Position numbers and translations under genes: made by a program
Assembly: GCF_014284305.1 (NCBI RefSeq)
Contig: NZ_JACOFW010000005.1
Span: 62,001 to 126,000 of the forward strand
DNA: 64,000 nt
Origin: Affinundibacterium seohonense
GTDB taxonomy: Bacteria > Pseudomonadota > Gammaproteobacteria > Burkholderiales > Burkholderiaceae_D
Direction of reading: 5' to 3'
Notes under the pieces: model-generated
What the model was told of the DNA's origin: nothing
The model's database searches: none
Seen by the model: only the letters and a program-made list of their open reading frames with translations
Shown: positions 37,727 through 45,522 of the stretch, piece by piece
Numbering within the stretch: the first letter of the stretch is position 1
Layout of the letters: the number at the start of each line of letters is the position of its first letter

Positions 37727-39545
37727 AGTACCATCTGCGATATGCAATGAAATTGATTTATTGTTGTCGCCTTATGGCGCACGGCGATTAAGCAGTAAAG
37801 AAATAGCTAATTTAATCACACAGAGCGCTTTGTTTGGATGGCAAATTACTACTTCACTAGTTTACAAAAATGAACCAGTAGTAATTAACCTTTTGTTCTG
37901 TGATAAATCCGAATCACAAATTCCAATAATTGCTGTCGCGGCTCCTGAAATTGAGCCTTGTGAAATACCACATATCGAGGAGCATGGAAGACTTTGTGTT
38001 TGGCCAAGCCGATACATCGTGGATAAAAAGAATAATAGTTACATATTAGAACTGTTGTCTGATGCTGAAGCATTGCTGAAAGAAGCTTTCGACGGAAACT
38101 TAGATACTCATTTCGAAGATGAATTCCAAAGTTATTGGGCCTACCATCCCCAATGTACAAAAAAAACATTAAGCCTATGCGATCTTGAACGTACCTCTAC
38201 ACGTCTAATCGCTACGTTTGAATCCAAGAAATTGGGAGTCATCATGGCTGACTCGAGCGCGCAAATTGAAAATTGGCTGGATAACCAAGGTCTTTTACCA
38301 ACCCATTCAAAGAAGAAAATACGTCGCCAATTTCTGAACCGTATTGAAAAAAGCGTTCTCCTTCAACTTAAACATACGTGGCGCCCAACAGATTTTCCGA
38401 ATACGGCGAAAGAACTATTTTCTATAATAAAAAAAGAATTCGCTGATCAATACTTCGAAATTGCGACGATGCTCGCGATATCACTCACGAAGAAAACGTC
38501 GGAAATTCCGACCATCTTAGTTCAGTTCAATACATCTAACGGTGTTGCCTTAATTGCGATACATTTCTCCCGGAGTATATTTCGAAGAGTGAATCGACGT
38601 GCGATCATAGACGGTTTTAGAAATGAAATGCCTCTAAGCCATTTCATTGAACGCACAAGTACGATAAAAATTACTGGAGGAGCAATTAATCGTGCTGACA
38701 AGAACTGGCTGGCAGGTCGAGACTCAAATCCTTCTCACAAAATTGTAGGCCAACACAGAATTGTCTTGATTGGTTGTGGCTCAGTTGGGGCAGCAATCAT
38801 TAGATTACTGATACAGTCTGGCTTCACAGATGTTGTACTAATCGATTTCGATAAATATGGCACAGAGAACAGTTCGAGACATATATTAGGTCTAGATTCA
38901 TTTGACACTTACAAAGCGACAGCACTAGCAAATAAACTAGGAAGAGAATTTCCTCACATATCCATCAACGCTATCAACAAGCAATGGCAAGGAGATGCGA
39001 TTGCAAGAACTTCTATTAGTCGCGCCGATATAATTCTGAGCTGCACAGGTGATTGGCAATCGGATCAATCATTACTTCAGTTTCAGTCGGAAGAGGAACT
39101 AGGTGTCATTGTTTTTGCATTCGTTGAAGCCCATGCAATCGCTGGACATGTAATTGTGAACCCACCAAACTCAAATGCATTCAATTCAATTCACTACGTC
39201 AATGGCAATAAGATTGGAACATTAATCACACCATGTACAACTTGGCCACATGAAACGATTCAAAAGATACCAGCATGCGCTGGTGAGTTTCAACCATACG
39301 GGGCTATTCCTTTGACGCACTTACAAGCAATAGCTGCAAAAACAATACTATCTTTGGTTTTAAATCCGTCTGAAAAAGACGTTCTCCCATATATCAAAAT
39401 TTGGCTTGGTGATCGTAGCGAACTAGAAAAATTAGGCGGTCATTGGAATCACAATTGGATATCATCGTTCGGAGATCCGGGCTTCGGAAATAAAGAAGTT
39501 ACTCTTATTTTTGAAAAACAAAAATGGAAGGAAAAATATGTATGA
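37719..39545 (+). CDS. E2-E1 fusion protein (Cap2-like ubiquitin-type conjugating enzyme)
   Basis: A 608-residue fusion from ATG 37719; a GTG at 37707 would add four residues, and residue numbers here count from it. Residues about 25-150 are an E2-like (UBC-fold) domain with candidate catalytic Cys97 in HIEEHGRLCVWPS. A helical linker follows. Residues 345-555 are an E1/ThiF-like adenylation domain: IVLIGCGSVGAAI (ATP loop, 353-364), VVLIDFDKYGTENSSRH with the ATP-contacting Asp and Arg, and candidate thioester Cys524 in IPACAGEFQPYGAIP. The order E2-then-E1 matches CBASS Cap2. It overlaps MBL and JAB genes by 8 bases each. It presumably joins a C-terminal carboxylate to a target lysine; the protein it transfers is not identified. 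Confidence 0.88.
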   Translation: MHKVPSAICNEIDLLLSPYGARRLSSKEIANLITQSALFGWQITTSLVYKNEPVVINLLFCDKSESQIPIIAVAAPEIEPCEIPHIEEHGRLCVWPSRYIVDKKNNSYILELLSDAEALLKEAFDGNLDTHFEDEFQSYWAYHPQCTKKTLSLCDLERTSTRLIATFESKKLGVIMADSSAQIENWLDNQGLLPTHSKKKIRRQFLNRIEKSVLLQLKHTWRPTDFPNTAKELFSIIKKEFADQYFEIATMLAISLTKKTSEIPTILVQFNTSNGVALIAIHFSRSIFRRVNRRAIIDGFRNEMPLSHFIERTSTIKITGGAINRADKNWLAGRDSNPSHKIVGQHRIVLIGCGSVGAAIIRLLIQSGFTDVVLIDFDKYGTENSSRHILGLDSFDTYKATALANKLGREFPHISINAINKQWQGDAIARTSISRADIILSCTGDWQSDQSLLQFQSEEELGVIVFAFVEAHAIAGHVIVNPPNSNAFNSIHYVNGNKIGTLITPCTTWPHETIQKIPACAGEFQPYGAIPLTHLQAIAAKTILSLVLNPSEKDVLPYIKIWLGDRSELEKLGGHWNHNWISSFGDPGFGNKEVTLIFEKQKWKEKYV

Positions 39546-40005
39546 ATTCCGATGTGACGAGATCGATATCACAATCACATTTCCCAGCAGCGTTGTAGAA
39601 AATCTTATGAAATTTCGACAAACCATATTCAGAAAAGAGGCTGGTGGCTTACTATTCTGTTCTAATCCGAATACCAATCACATAAATATTTCTTATATTT
39701 CGTCACCATCGATCTATGATCTTAGAAGTAAATATTTTTTTAAGTCAGATGAAAGAACTTCGCAGGACATAATCAACAAACAATTTCATCAAGGTCATCA
39801 TTATGTAGGTGATTGGCATACGCATGCTGAAAAAGTGCCAACACCTTCTGAACAAGATAAAAAAACAATTTGCGACATATACAGGAAATCTAACCATCAT
39901 CTCTTTTACATAATTTTTCTTATCGTGTCATCAGAAAAAGATTTTTCTAAATCTTATCTCGCACTTGCAGATGGGAATAATTTATATTCGTGTCGACATA
40001 TATAA
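39538..40005 (+). CDS. JAB/JAMM-domain isopeptidase (Cap3-like)
   Basis: A 155-residue metalloprotease of the JAB/MPN family, the bacterial counterpart of deubiquitinases. The JAMM site is complete: Glu34 in KEAGGLLF, His94 and His96 in GDWHTHAEKVPTPSEQD, then Ser104 and Asp107 with the canonical HxH-x7-SxxD spacing. The start at 39538 (GGAAGG upstream) overlaps the E2-E1 stop as ATGTATGA; a longer frame from 39511 lacks support. By analogy with Cap3 it would cut conjugates made by the E2-E1 enzyme or mature its substrate. It is the last gene of the operon; no terminator is obvious. Confidence 0.9.
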   Translation: MYEFRCDEIDITITFPSSVVENLMKFRQTIFRKEAGGLLFCSNPNTNHINISYISSPSIYDLRSKYFFKSDERTSQDIINKQFHQGHHYVGDWHTHAEKVPTPSEQDKKTICDIYRKSNHHLFYIIFLIVSSEKDFSKSYLALADGNNLYSCRHI

Positions 40006-40114
40006 ACCAAAAGAGGTAGCAGCGAAGCCCTAAAATTAAACTAGTTAAGTCAAAGGAACTAAAACAGAGATACTAACTCTCACCAAGGCAGGCTAACCTT
40101 GTAAACAATCAACC

Positions 40115-40138
40115 AAACCCAAACCCAAACCCAAACCC
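40115..40138. repeat. Four AAACCC units ending one base before a start codon
   Basis: Perfect AAACCC x4 at 40115-40138, then one C and the ATG at 40140. The tract replaces the Shine-Dalgarno of the S33 hydrolase gene. Copy-number changes in such a tract would alter the spacing to upstream signals. Confidence 0.9.
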
Positions 40139-40139
40139 C

Positions 40140-41117
40140 ATGATCAATAAAATCCTAATAGCCGTTTTATTCACGATCATCACCCCAATCACCGAATCCA
40201 AAGCCCAAGAAACAAAAGCACCACAATCTCAAAACGTACCAATACAAATCGACAAAACCTTGACACCCGACATCGGTGACATCAAACAGGTTGTAGAGAT
40301 CAAAACGGATGATGCGAGTAAGCCTGTTTTACTCTTTTTATCTGGCGGACCTGGTAGTTCGATGATCAATGGTGCGCCTGCTTTTACTTCTCTTTTGAAG
40401 AGCAGATTTACGATAGTGCAGTGGGATCAGCGTGATGCGGGTAAGACTTTGAAATTAAATCCTTCGCCTGCTCAGCCTTCCGTTGCGTTGATGGAGAAGG
40501 ACACGCTGGAGGTCATCCAATTTATTAGAAAAGAATTGAAGCAAGAAAAGATCTATTTGCTGGGTAGCTCTTGGGGTAATGTTTTAGGCTTTTATATCGT
40601 GAAGAATCATCCTGAGTTATTGCATGGCTATTTCGCTTCTAATCCTGTAGTGAGCCAGCTCGCGAGTGAGCAAGAATTGCTGGTGATTTTGAAGAATCAC
40701 TTCAAAGACAATGAGGTCGCGACTAAGGAATTAGCGACGGTGAGTATGCCTTCTGTCGTGGATGAGGATATGTTTTATTTAAGGAAGTGGCTGTTTTTTA
40801 AAGAGGGCAAATCCTTTGCAACGAGTGAGGGTTTTAAGACGGGTTTTCTGCAATGGTCAAAAACTTGGTCGCCAGTTTGGAACGAAGTGACGCGGATTGA
40901 TTTGCCTAAAACTTTAAAGTCAGTTGAATGCCCAATCTATTTTTTCGTGGGTAAGAACGATATTCAAACATCGACAGCGATTACGGTGGATTATTTCAAA
41001 GCGTTGAAAGCACCGAAGAAAGCATTGTTTATGTTTGAAAATTCTGGGCATCAGATTCATCAAGATGAGGCTGAGCGGTTTCAGAATGTGATTATTGGTA
41101 CGCTGCCTGTGATGTAG
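40140..41117 (+). CDS. Exported S33-family alpha/beta hydrolase (prolyl aminopeptidase-like)
   Basis: A 325-residue alpha/beta hydrolase. A signal peptide of about 23 residues ends in ESKAQ. The oxyanion motif LSGGPGSS and IVQWDQRDAGKT are hallmarks of proline iminopeptidase-like S33 enzymes. The nucleophile Ser is in LLGSSWGNVLG, the acid Asp in FVGKNDIQTS and the His in ENSGHQIHQDE. The substrate is unknown. No Shine-Dalgarno is present; instead the AAACCC tract abuts the ATG. The gene lies just after the A+T-rich conjugation operon but has ordinary composition, and is probably not part of it. Confidence 0.87.
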   Translation: MINKILIAVLFTIITPITESKAQETKAPQSQNVPIQIDKTLTPDIGDIKQVVEIKTDDASKPVLLFLSGGPGSSMINGAPAFTSLLKSRFTIVQWDQRDAGKTLKLNPSPAQPSVALMEKDTLEVIQFIRKELKQEKIYLLGSSWGNVLGFYIVKNHPELLHGYFASNPVVSQLASEQELLVILKNHFKDNEVATKELATVSMPSVVDEDMFYLRKWLFFKEGKSFATSEGFKTGFLQWSKTWSPVWNEVTRIDLPKTLKSVECPIYFFVGKNDIQTSTAITVDYFKALKAPKKALFMFENSGHQIHQDEAERFQNVIIGTLPVM

Positions 41118-41140
41118 TTGTCGTCAACATGATTTGATCA

Positions 41141-41692
41141 ATAGACGAGACTCTTCCTGCGTGGCCAGGAATCTAGCGGTATCCGTTGATCGTCAGAAGA
41201 CGCTGGGCTCCTGCCTTCGCAGGAGTGACGGTGAATAGATTTTGCTATTCACTGAATTTGTGTGGATACCTATGAATAGACGAGACTCTTCATTTCTAAG
41301 TAGGCAGGAATTTAGCGGCGTCCGTTGATCGACAGAAGACACTGGGCTCCTGCCTTCGCAGGAGCGACGGTGAATGGATTTTGCTATTCGCTGAACTTGT
41401 GTGGATACCTATGAATAAACGAGACTCTTCATTCCTGCGTAGGCAGGAATCTAGCGGCGTCCGTTGATCGACAAAAGACACTGGGCTCGTGCCTTCGCAG
41501 GAGCGACGGTGAATAGATTTTGCTATTCGCTGAACTTGTGTGGATACCTATGAATAGACGAGACTCTTCATTTCTACGTAGGCAGGAATTTAGCGGCGTC
41601 CGTTGATCGACAAAAGACGCTGGGCTCCCTCCTTCGCAGGAGTGACGGTGAATGGATTTTGCTATTCACTGAACTTATGTGGATGCCTATGC
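41141..41692 (+). repeat. Four-copy tandem array of the 139-bp palindromic repeat
   Basis: Units begin at about 41141, 41276, 41415 and 41554 (periods 135, 139 and 139). Each holds the inverted repeat seen singly at 7751 and 11421 (left arm with GGCAGGAAT.TAGCGGC, right arm with AGACRCTGGGCTC), then a linker containing TTTTGCTATTC, TGTGGATACCTATGAATA and GAGACTCTTC. The units differ by point changes. It follows the S33 gene and lies in a stretch without genes, 41118-42520. Confidence 0.93.
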
Positions 41693-41732
41693 TTTGAAAT
41701 GGGAAGGAATTAAAAGCGCAGTACCGAGGATG

Positions 41733-41801
41733 CAAGCCGCACTGTTCATTGGGCGAGCTAGGTTGCTCGATGTGGCGGCGGCACGGGTTGCACTCGCCCT
41801 A
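41733..41801. repeat. Diverged 70-bp repeat, copy 1
   Basis: Resembles 42132-42200: AAGCCGC.CTGTT, then GGGTTGCACTCGCCC at the end. GGGCGAG and CTCGCCC at its edges can pair in this copy (7 bp) but less well in the other. No coding capacity was recognised. Confidence 0.6.
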
Positions 41802-41939
41802 CTTTTTTTCATTTGTGAACGCTTGGTAATTGCAGAATAAAAAGCTCGTAGATATCAACGAAAATCCATCACCATCCCGGTCTTCTCCTCGAAGACATTG
41901 GTGTCTAATCAAGTCAAATACAAGAATAAACGTTTTGAT

Positions 41940-42019
41940 GTCGCTCCTGCGTAGGCAGGAGTCCAGCGTCTTTGCTTAGGCAGCGAACGCCACTATATTC
42001 CTGCCTACGCAGGAATGAC
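41940..42019 (-). repeat. Dispersed palindromic repeat, inverted copy
   Basis: The 80-bp core of the 139-bp element in reverse orientation (starts GTCGCTCCTGCG, ends GCAGGAATGAC), about 250 bases after the tandem array and opposite to it. The minus-strand flank below it keeps traces of the linker. Confidence 0.85.
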
Positions 42020-42131
42020 ATGCGACGCTGGTATTTCAGCTTTCTTGTTTCATCCTATCAAAGCGAGTTGTATAGATAAGTGTACCTTGCTGGAAAAGGC
42101 GTTAAAAGTATCTCGGTTTGTAGAGCAGGTA

Positions 42132-42200
42132 TAAGCCGCGCTGTTAATGGGTCGAACATGGTTATTTGACGTATTGGCGGTGCGGGTTGCACTCGCCCTT
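42132..42200. repeat. Diverged 70-bp repeat, copy 2
   Basis: The second copy of the sequence at 41733-41801, in the same orientation, with the shared end GCGGGTTGCACTCGCCC. By eye about two thirds of positions match. The following 320 bases to the hydrolase start at 42521 hold no recognised feature. Confidence 0.6.
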
Positions 42201-42520
42201 GCGTTATAAATGAGGCGTCAGTTTTTTTGTTAACTGATGTTTTAGCGGGTCTTGGTAGGCATAGGAACCCAAGACGGCTCGACTCCTCGGACGAATTGCA
42301 GTATTTTCTCTGCGAGTGCCATACAAAGAGAGGTATTTCACTAGTTCACTGTGACGTGGATGAAGTGGTCTGCTGAATTCAACGTAACTAAGTCAACGTA
42401 GCTTTTTTCCCAAAAACAATACTTTTAAGCATTATTTCAACATGATTTACAATGTTAACGAGGTGCAAGTCTGTATGATGCATAAATTCGTTGCTGACAC
42501 ATCAGGATTACACTTTGCTC

Positions 42521-43351
42521 ATGGAAAACGCTATGCTGATCGACCAAAAAGTACCAAATATCATTTCAAGAAATAACGTCAAAGTATTTGGTTCGCATGA
42601 GAAAACGATCCTATATGCGCATGGTTTTGGATGTCATCAAGGCATGTGGGATGCGATCACGCCAGCCTTTGCATCGAGTCATAAGCAAGTGGTATTTGAC
42701 TATGTTGGCTCTGGCAGTTCCGATCTGTCGGCTTTTGATCCGCAGCGATACGCTGAGTTAGCTGGTTATGCGCAAGATATCTTGGAGATATGCGATGCGC
42801 TTGAGCTCACGCGCGATGTCACTTTTGTTGGACACTCAGTCAGTTGCAGCATTGGTATCATGGCTTCCATCCTGCGCCCGGGGCTCTTTGCCAAACTCAT
42901 TTTGGTTGGTCCTAACCCTTGTTTTATCAATCATCCACCCGATTACCTAGGTGGTTTCGAGAAAAGTGATTTGGAAGATTTGCTCGATCTGATGGATCAA
43001 AATTACATTGGATGGGCAAATTATCTCGCCCCTGTTGTTTCGGCAGAACAAGCATCCGATAGCACCACGCTCGCACTTACTGATAGTTTTTGTTCAACCG
43101 ATCCGATTGCGATGAAAGTGTTTGCCAAAACGACCTTTTTCGCCGATAACCGCAGTGACCTGCCCAAAGTCACCGTGCCATGTTTAATCCTTCAACATCG
43201 CACCGATAGCTTGGCCCCCGTATCGACGGGTGAATACCTTCATACCCATATTCCAAATAGCCAGTTAACAATTTTAGAGGTGCAGGGACATTGTGCTCAC
43301 ATGAGCGCACCTGACTTAGTGATTGATGCTATTCGCCAATTTATCGACTAG
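42521..43351 (+). CDS. RsbQ-like alpha/beta hydrolase
   Basis: A 276-residue hydrolase from ATG 42521; a TTG at 42491 and an ATG at 42533 are alternatives. It closely follows Bacillus RsbQ: FGCHQGMWDAITPAF, VVFDYVGSGSSDLSAFDPQR, LVGPNPCFINHPPDYLGGFE, QNYIGWANYLAPVV and FCSTDPIAM. The catalytic Ser is in FVGHSVSCS, the Asp in LQHRTDSLAP and the His in QGHCAHMS. RsbQ binds a small hydrophobic ligand and is needed by the PAS-domain phosphatase RsbP. Here the gene 15 bases downstream is instead a PAS-GGDEF cyclase, so it probably feeds a signal into c-di-GMP production. Confidence 0.92.
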   Translation: MENAMLIDQKVPNIISRNNVKVFGSHEKTILYAHGFGCHQGMWDAITPAFASSHKQVVFDYVGSGSSDLSAFDPQRYAELAGYAQDILEICDALELTRDVTFVGHSVSCSIGIMASILRPGLFAKLILVGPNPCFINHPPDYLGGFEKSDLEDLLDLMDQNYIGWANYLAPVVSAEQASDSTTLALTDSFCSTDPIAMKVFAKTTFFADNRSDLPKVTVPCLILQHRTDSLAPVSTGEYLHTHIPNSQLTILEVQGHCAHMSAPDLVIDAIRQFID

Positions 43352-43366
43352 CGATACGCTATCGCT

Positions 43367-45016
43367 ATGATTAATTTCGATCTCATCCCTTGTCCGATGT
43401 TGCTCACTGATACACAGGGCAATATTCGACTTGCTAATCGCGACTTGCTCACTATCGTCGGTAAGTCTAGCGAGGATGTCGAATCACAATCGATGGAAAA
43501 TTTCTTTCCGCTGGCAAGTCGCATTTTTTTACAAACGCATGTGTGGCCAATCTTACTGCGCGAAGGGAAAGTCAGTGAGATTCGTCTGGCTATCAATCAT
43601 CATCTCGGCGACAAAATTCCGGTACTCATGAACTGCCAACGCACCACAATCGATGGCATCGAGGCTTATGCGTGGCTCTTTTTTGTCACGACGGAACGAG
43701 GACGTTACGAACAAGAGTTGTTAGAAACAAGAAAAAGAACTGAAAGCTTATTGGACGAGACTGTCAAAAACACGCGATTTATTCGCACGCTCACCGACAG
43801 CTTCCCGAACATGATCGCATATTGGGATAAAAATTTAATTTGTCAATTTGCGAATTTAGCTTATTTGCAGGGTTTTGCTCGTCCAGCTAGCGAAGTAATC
43901 GGTATCACGCTACAAGAACTTCTCGGGGAGAACCTCTATACACAAAGCGCTCCCCACATCAGCGCGGTACTAGCAGGCAAAGCACAGGAATTTGAGCGCG
44001 AAATTCCAAAAGACGATGGAAGTGTGACCAACATTTTAGTCAATTACTTCCCAGAACGCGCCAGTAACGGTGAGGTACAAGGTTTTTTTGTACTCATAAC
44101 GAACATTACAGAATTGAGAAAAGCAGACGGCAAGGTACGCCTGCTAGCAAGCGTCTTCAATGCGACTTCTGAAGGCATCATGGTGACCGATGCCAATTCC
44201 AACATCCTATCGGTCAACCCTGCATTTTGTACACTTACTAGTTATCGGGATGAGGAAGTATTAGGCAAACCCGCCAGCACCCTCAATTCTGAACGTCATG
44301 ACGCAATTTTTTTCCAGAACATGTATCAGCAGTTACGCTCAAGTGGAGAATGGGTTGGGCAAGTCTGGACCAAGCGCAAAGATGGACAACATTTTTTGGC
44401 GAAACTCACACTATCCAGTATCAAAAATCATGCGGGGGTGGTGAGTCACTACGTCGGCGTTTTTCACGATATGACAGTTGAGTGGGAACGGCAAGAAGAG
44501 ATAGCCCATTTAGCATTACATGACAGCTTGACCAAGCTACCTAACCGATTGCTATTAATGGAGCGATTAAAACAATTGCTCGGCATGGCGCAACGTCAGG
44601 AGCGAATGATCGCTATTTTATTCCTCGACCTAGATGGATTTAAAGAAGTGAATGATCGCTGGGGACATGATATGGGTGACCATGTATTGAAGACCGTCGC
44701 GTCACGCCTCTTACAACAAATCCGCAGTGCCGATACCGTCGCTCGATTGGGTGGTGACGAGTTCGTCATTTTATTAGATCAACCAGACTGCATCGACGAT
44801 ATCGCTATGGTTGCCGCACGCCTGATTCACGAAATCAATCTACCAATCGAATGGCTAGGCAATCCAACCACAGTCGGTGCATCAATTGGTATTACGGTCG
44901 TCCATCATGCAGATGCCGAGGTAGAACAACTACTCAAACAAGCAGACGCCGCGATGTACCATGCAAAAAAATCGGGCAAGAATCAATTTTCTTTTTACAA
45001 TAATTCGAATTTATAG
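43367..45016 (+). CDS. PAS-sensor diguanylate cyclase
   Basis: A 549-residue protein. Three PAS-like domains at about 1-115, 140-255 and 265-380 (MINFDLIPCPMLLTDTQGNI; DSFPNMIAYWDKNLICQFAN; VFNATSEGIMVTDANSNILS) are followed by a GGDEF domain at 385-545. The active site GGDEF is intact at 462-466, and the product-inhibition motif RxxD (RSAD, 453-456) lies five residues before it, so it should make c-di-GMP under feedback control. No EAL domain and no membrane segment are present: it is a cytosolic sensor-cyclase. It is in an operon with the RsbQ-like hydrolase, whose product or ligand may bind the first PAS domain, as in RsbQ-RsbP. Confidence 0.95.
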   Translation: MINFDLIPCPMLLTDTQGNIRLANRDLLTIVGKSSEDVESQSMENFFPLASRIFLQTHVWPILLREGKVSEIRLAINHHLGDKIPVLMNCQRTTIDGIEAYAWLFFVTTERGRYEQELLETRKRTESLLDETVKNTRFIRTLTDSFPNMIAYWDKNLICQFANLAYLQGFARPASEVIGITLQELLGENLYTQSAPHISAVLAGKAQEFEREIPKDDGSVTNILVNYFPERASNGEVQGFFVLITNITELRKADGKVRLLASVFNATSEGIMVTDANSNILSVNPAFCTLTSYRDEEVLGKPASTLNSERHDAIFFQNMYQQLRSSGEWVGQVWTKRKDGQHFLAKLTLSSIKNHAGVVSHYVGVFHDMTVEWERQEEIAHLALHDSLTKLPNRLLLMERLKQLLGMAQRQERMIAILFLDLDGFKEVNDRWGHDMGDHVLKTVASRLLQQIRSADTVARLGGDEFVILLDQPDCIDDIAMVAARLIHEINLPIEWLGNPTTVGASIGITVVHHADAEVEQLLKQADAAMYHAKKSGKNQFSFYNNSNL

Positions 45017-45522
45017 GAAGCTGATTGATTCAAGAATTCAAAGATTCTGCCAACAACGTTCAGTTATCGTCGCTATTACGTGGTATCGCTTGTAGCCCTG
45101 AGGACTCATATCCTCTTCGAAACAAAAAACCTCGCTTACTTGTCAAATCTGAGTTGCACTAAGTATCTCCCACTAGAAACACCAACATGCATCATCCAAC
45201 GAATAAAAAGTGTCTCTAAACTAGTTATTGCTCGCCATGAACTTTCAAGCAGAAAAATCAAAAATTGGCTGCATGACGTGTTCATTCGTGAAATAATAAA
45301 GTGGGAATTGACCGCTTCAGCGAGCGCTGGATATTGTGCCTAGCCGAAATGAAGTTTGCGCTTTCGAGACACCGGACATCTGTACCGCTCTTGGCATGAT
45401 GACCGACTTAATGTGAACAATTTACTTGCTTCACCCGTTTGAATTAGTTTCCCCACTCTCGTTTGACTCTCAGCACTCACGTTACATAACAAAGCAGCGT
45501 CTAAATTAAAGGTACAAATTCT
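45017..45522. other. Gene-free stretch before the chemotaxis receptor
   Basis: About 500 bases. One small plus-strand frame (45080-45343) lacks a ribosome binding site and a recognisable family. No repeat, hairpin or RNA was recognised. The 3' part presumably carries the promoter for the receptor. Confidence 0.5.

Noticed and set aside
36098-40005. Calling the E2-E1/JAB operon a type II CBASS system
   Set aside because: No CD-NTase (GS motif with Asp triad) is present in the operon or nearby genes, and the MBL and membrane proteins are not standard CBASS effectors I recognise.
40140-41117. S33 hydrolase as a fifth gene of the conjugation operon
   Set aside because: It is exported, separated by 134 bases with its own unusual leader, and differs in base composition from the operon.
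41141-41692. Tandem repeat array as a CRISPR locus
   Set aside because: Units are about 139 bp, the whole unit is repeated with only point differences, and there are no unique spacers or cas genes.
41733-41801. Possible tRNA or tmRNA remnant
   Set aside because: No clover-leaf, no T-loop consensus and no CCA end could be fitted.
45080-45343. 87-residue plus-strand open frame
   Set aside because: No RBS and composition unlike neighbouring genes.
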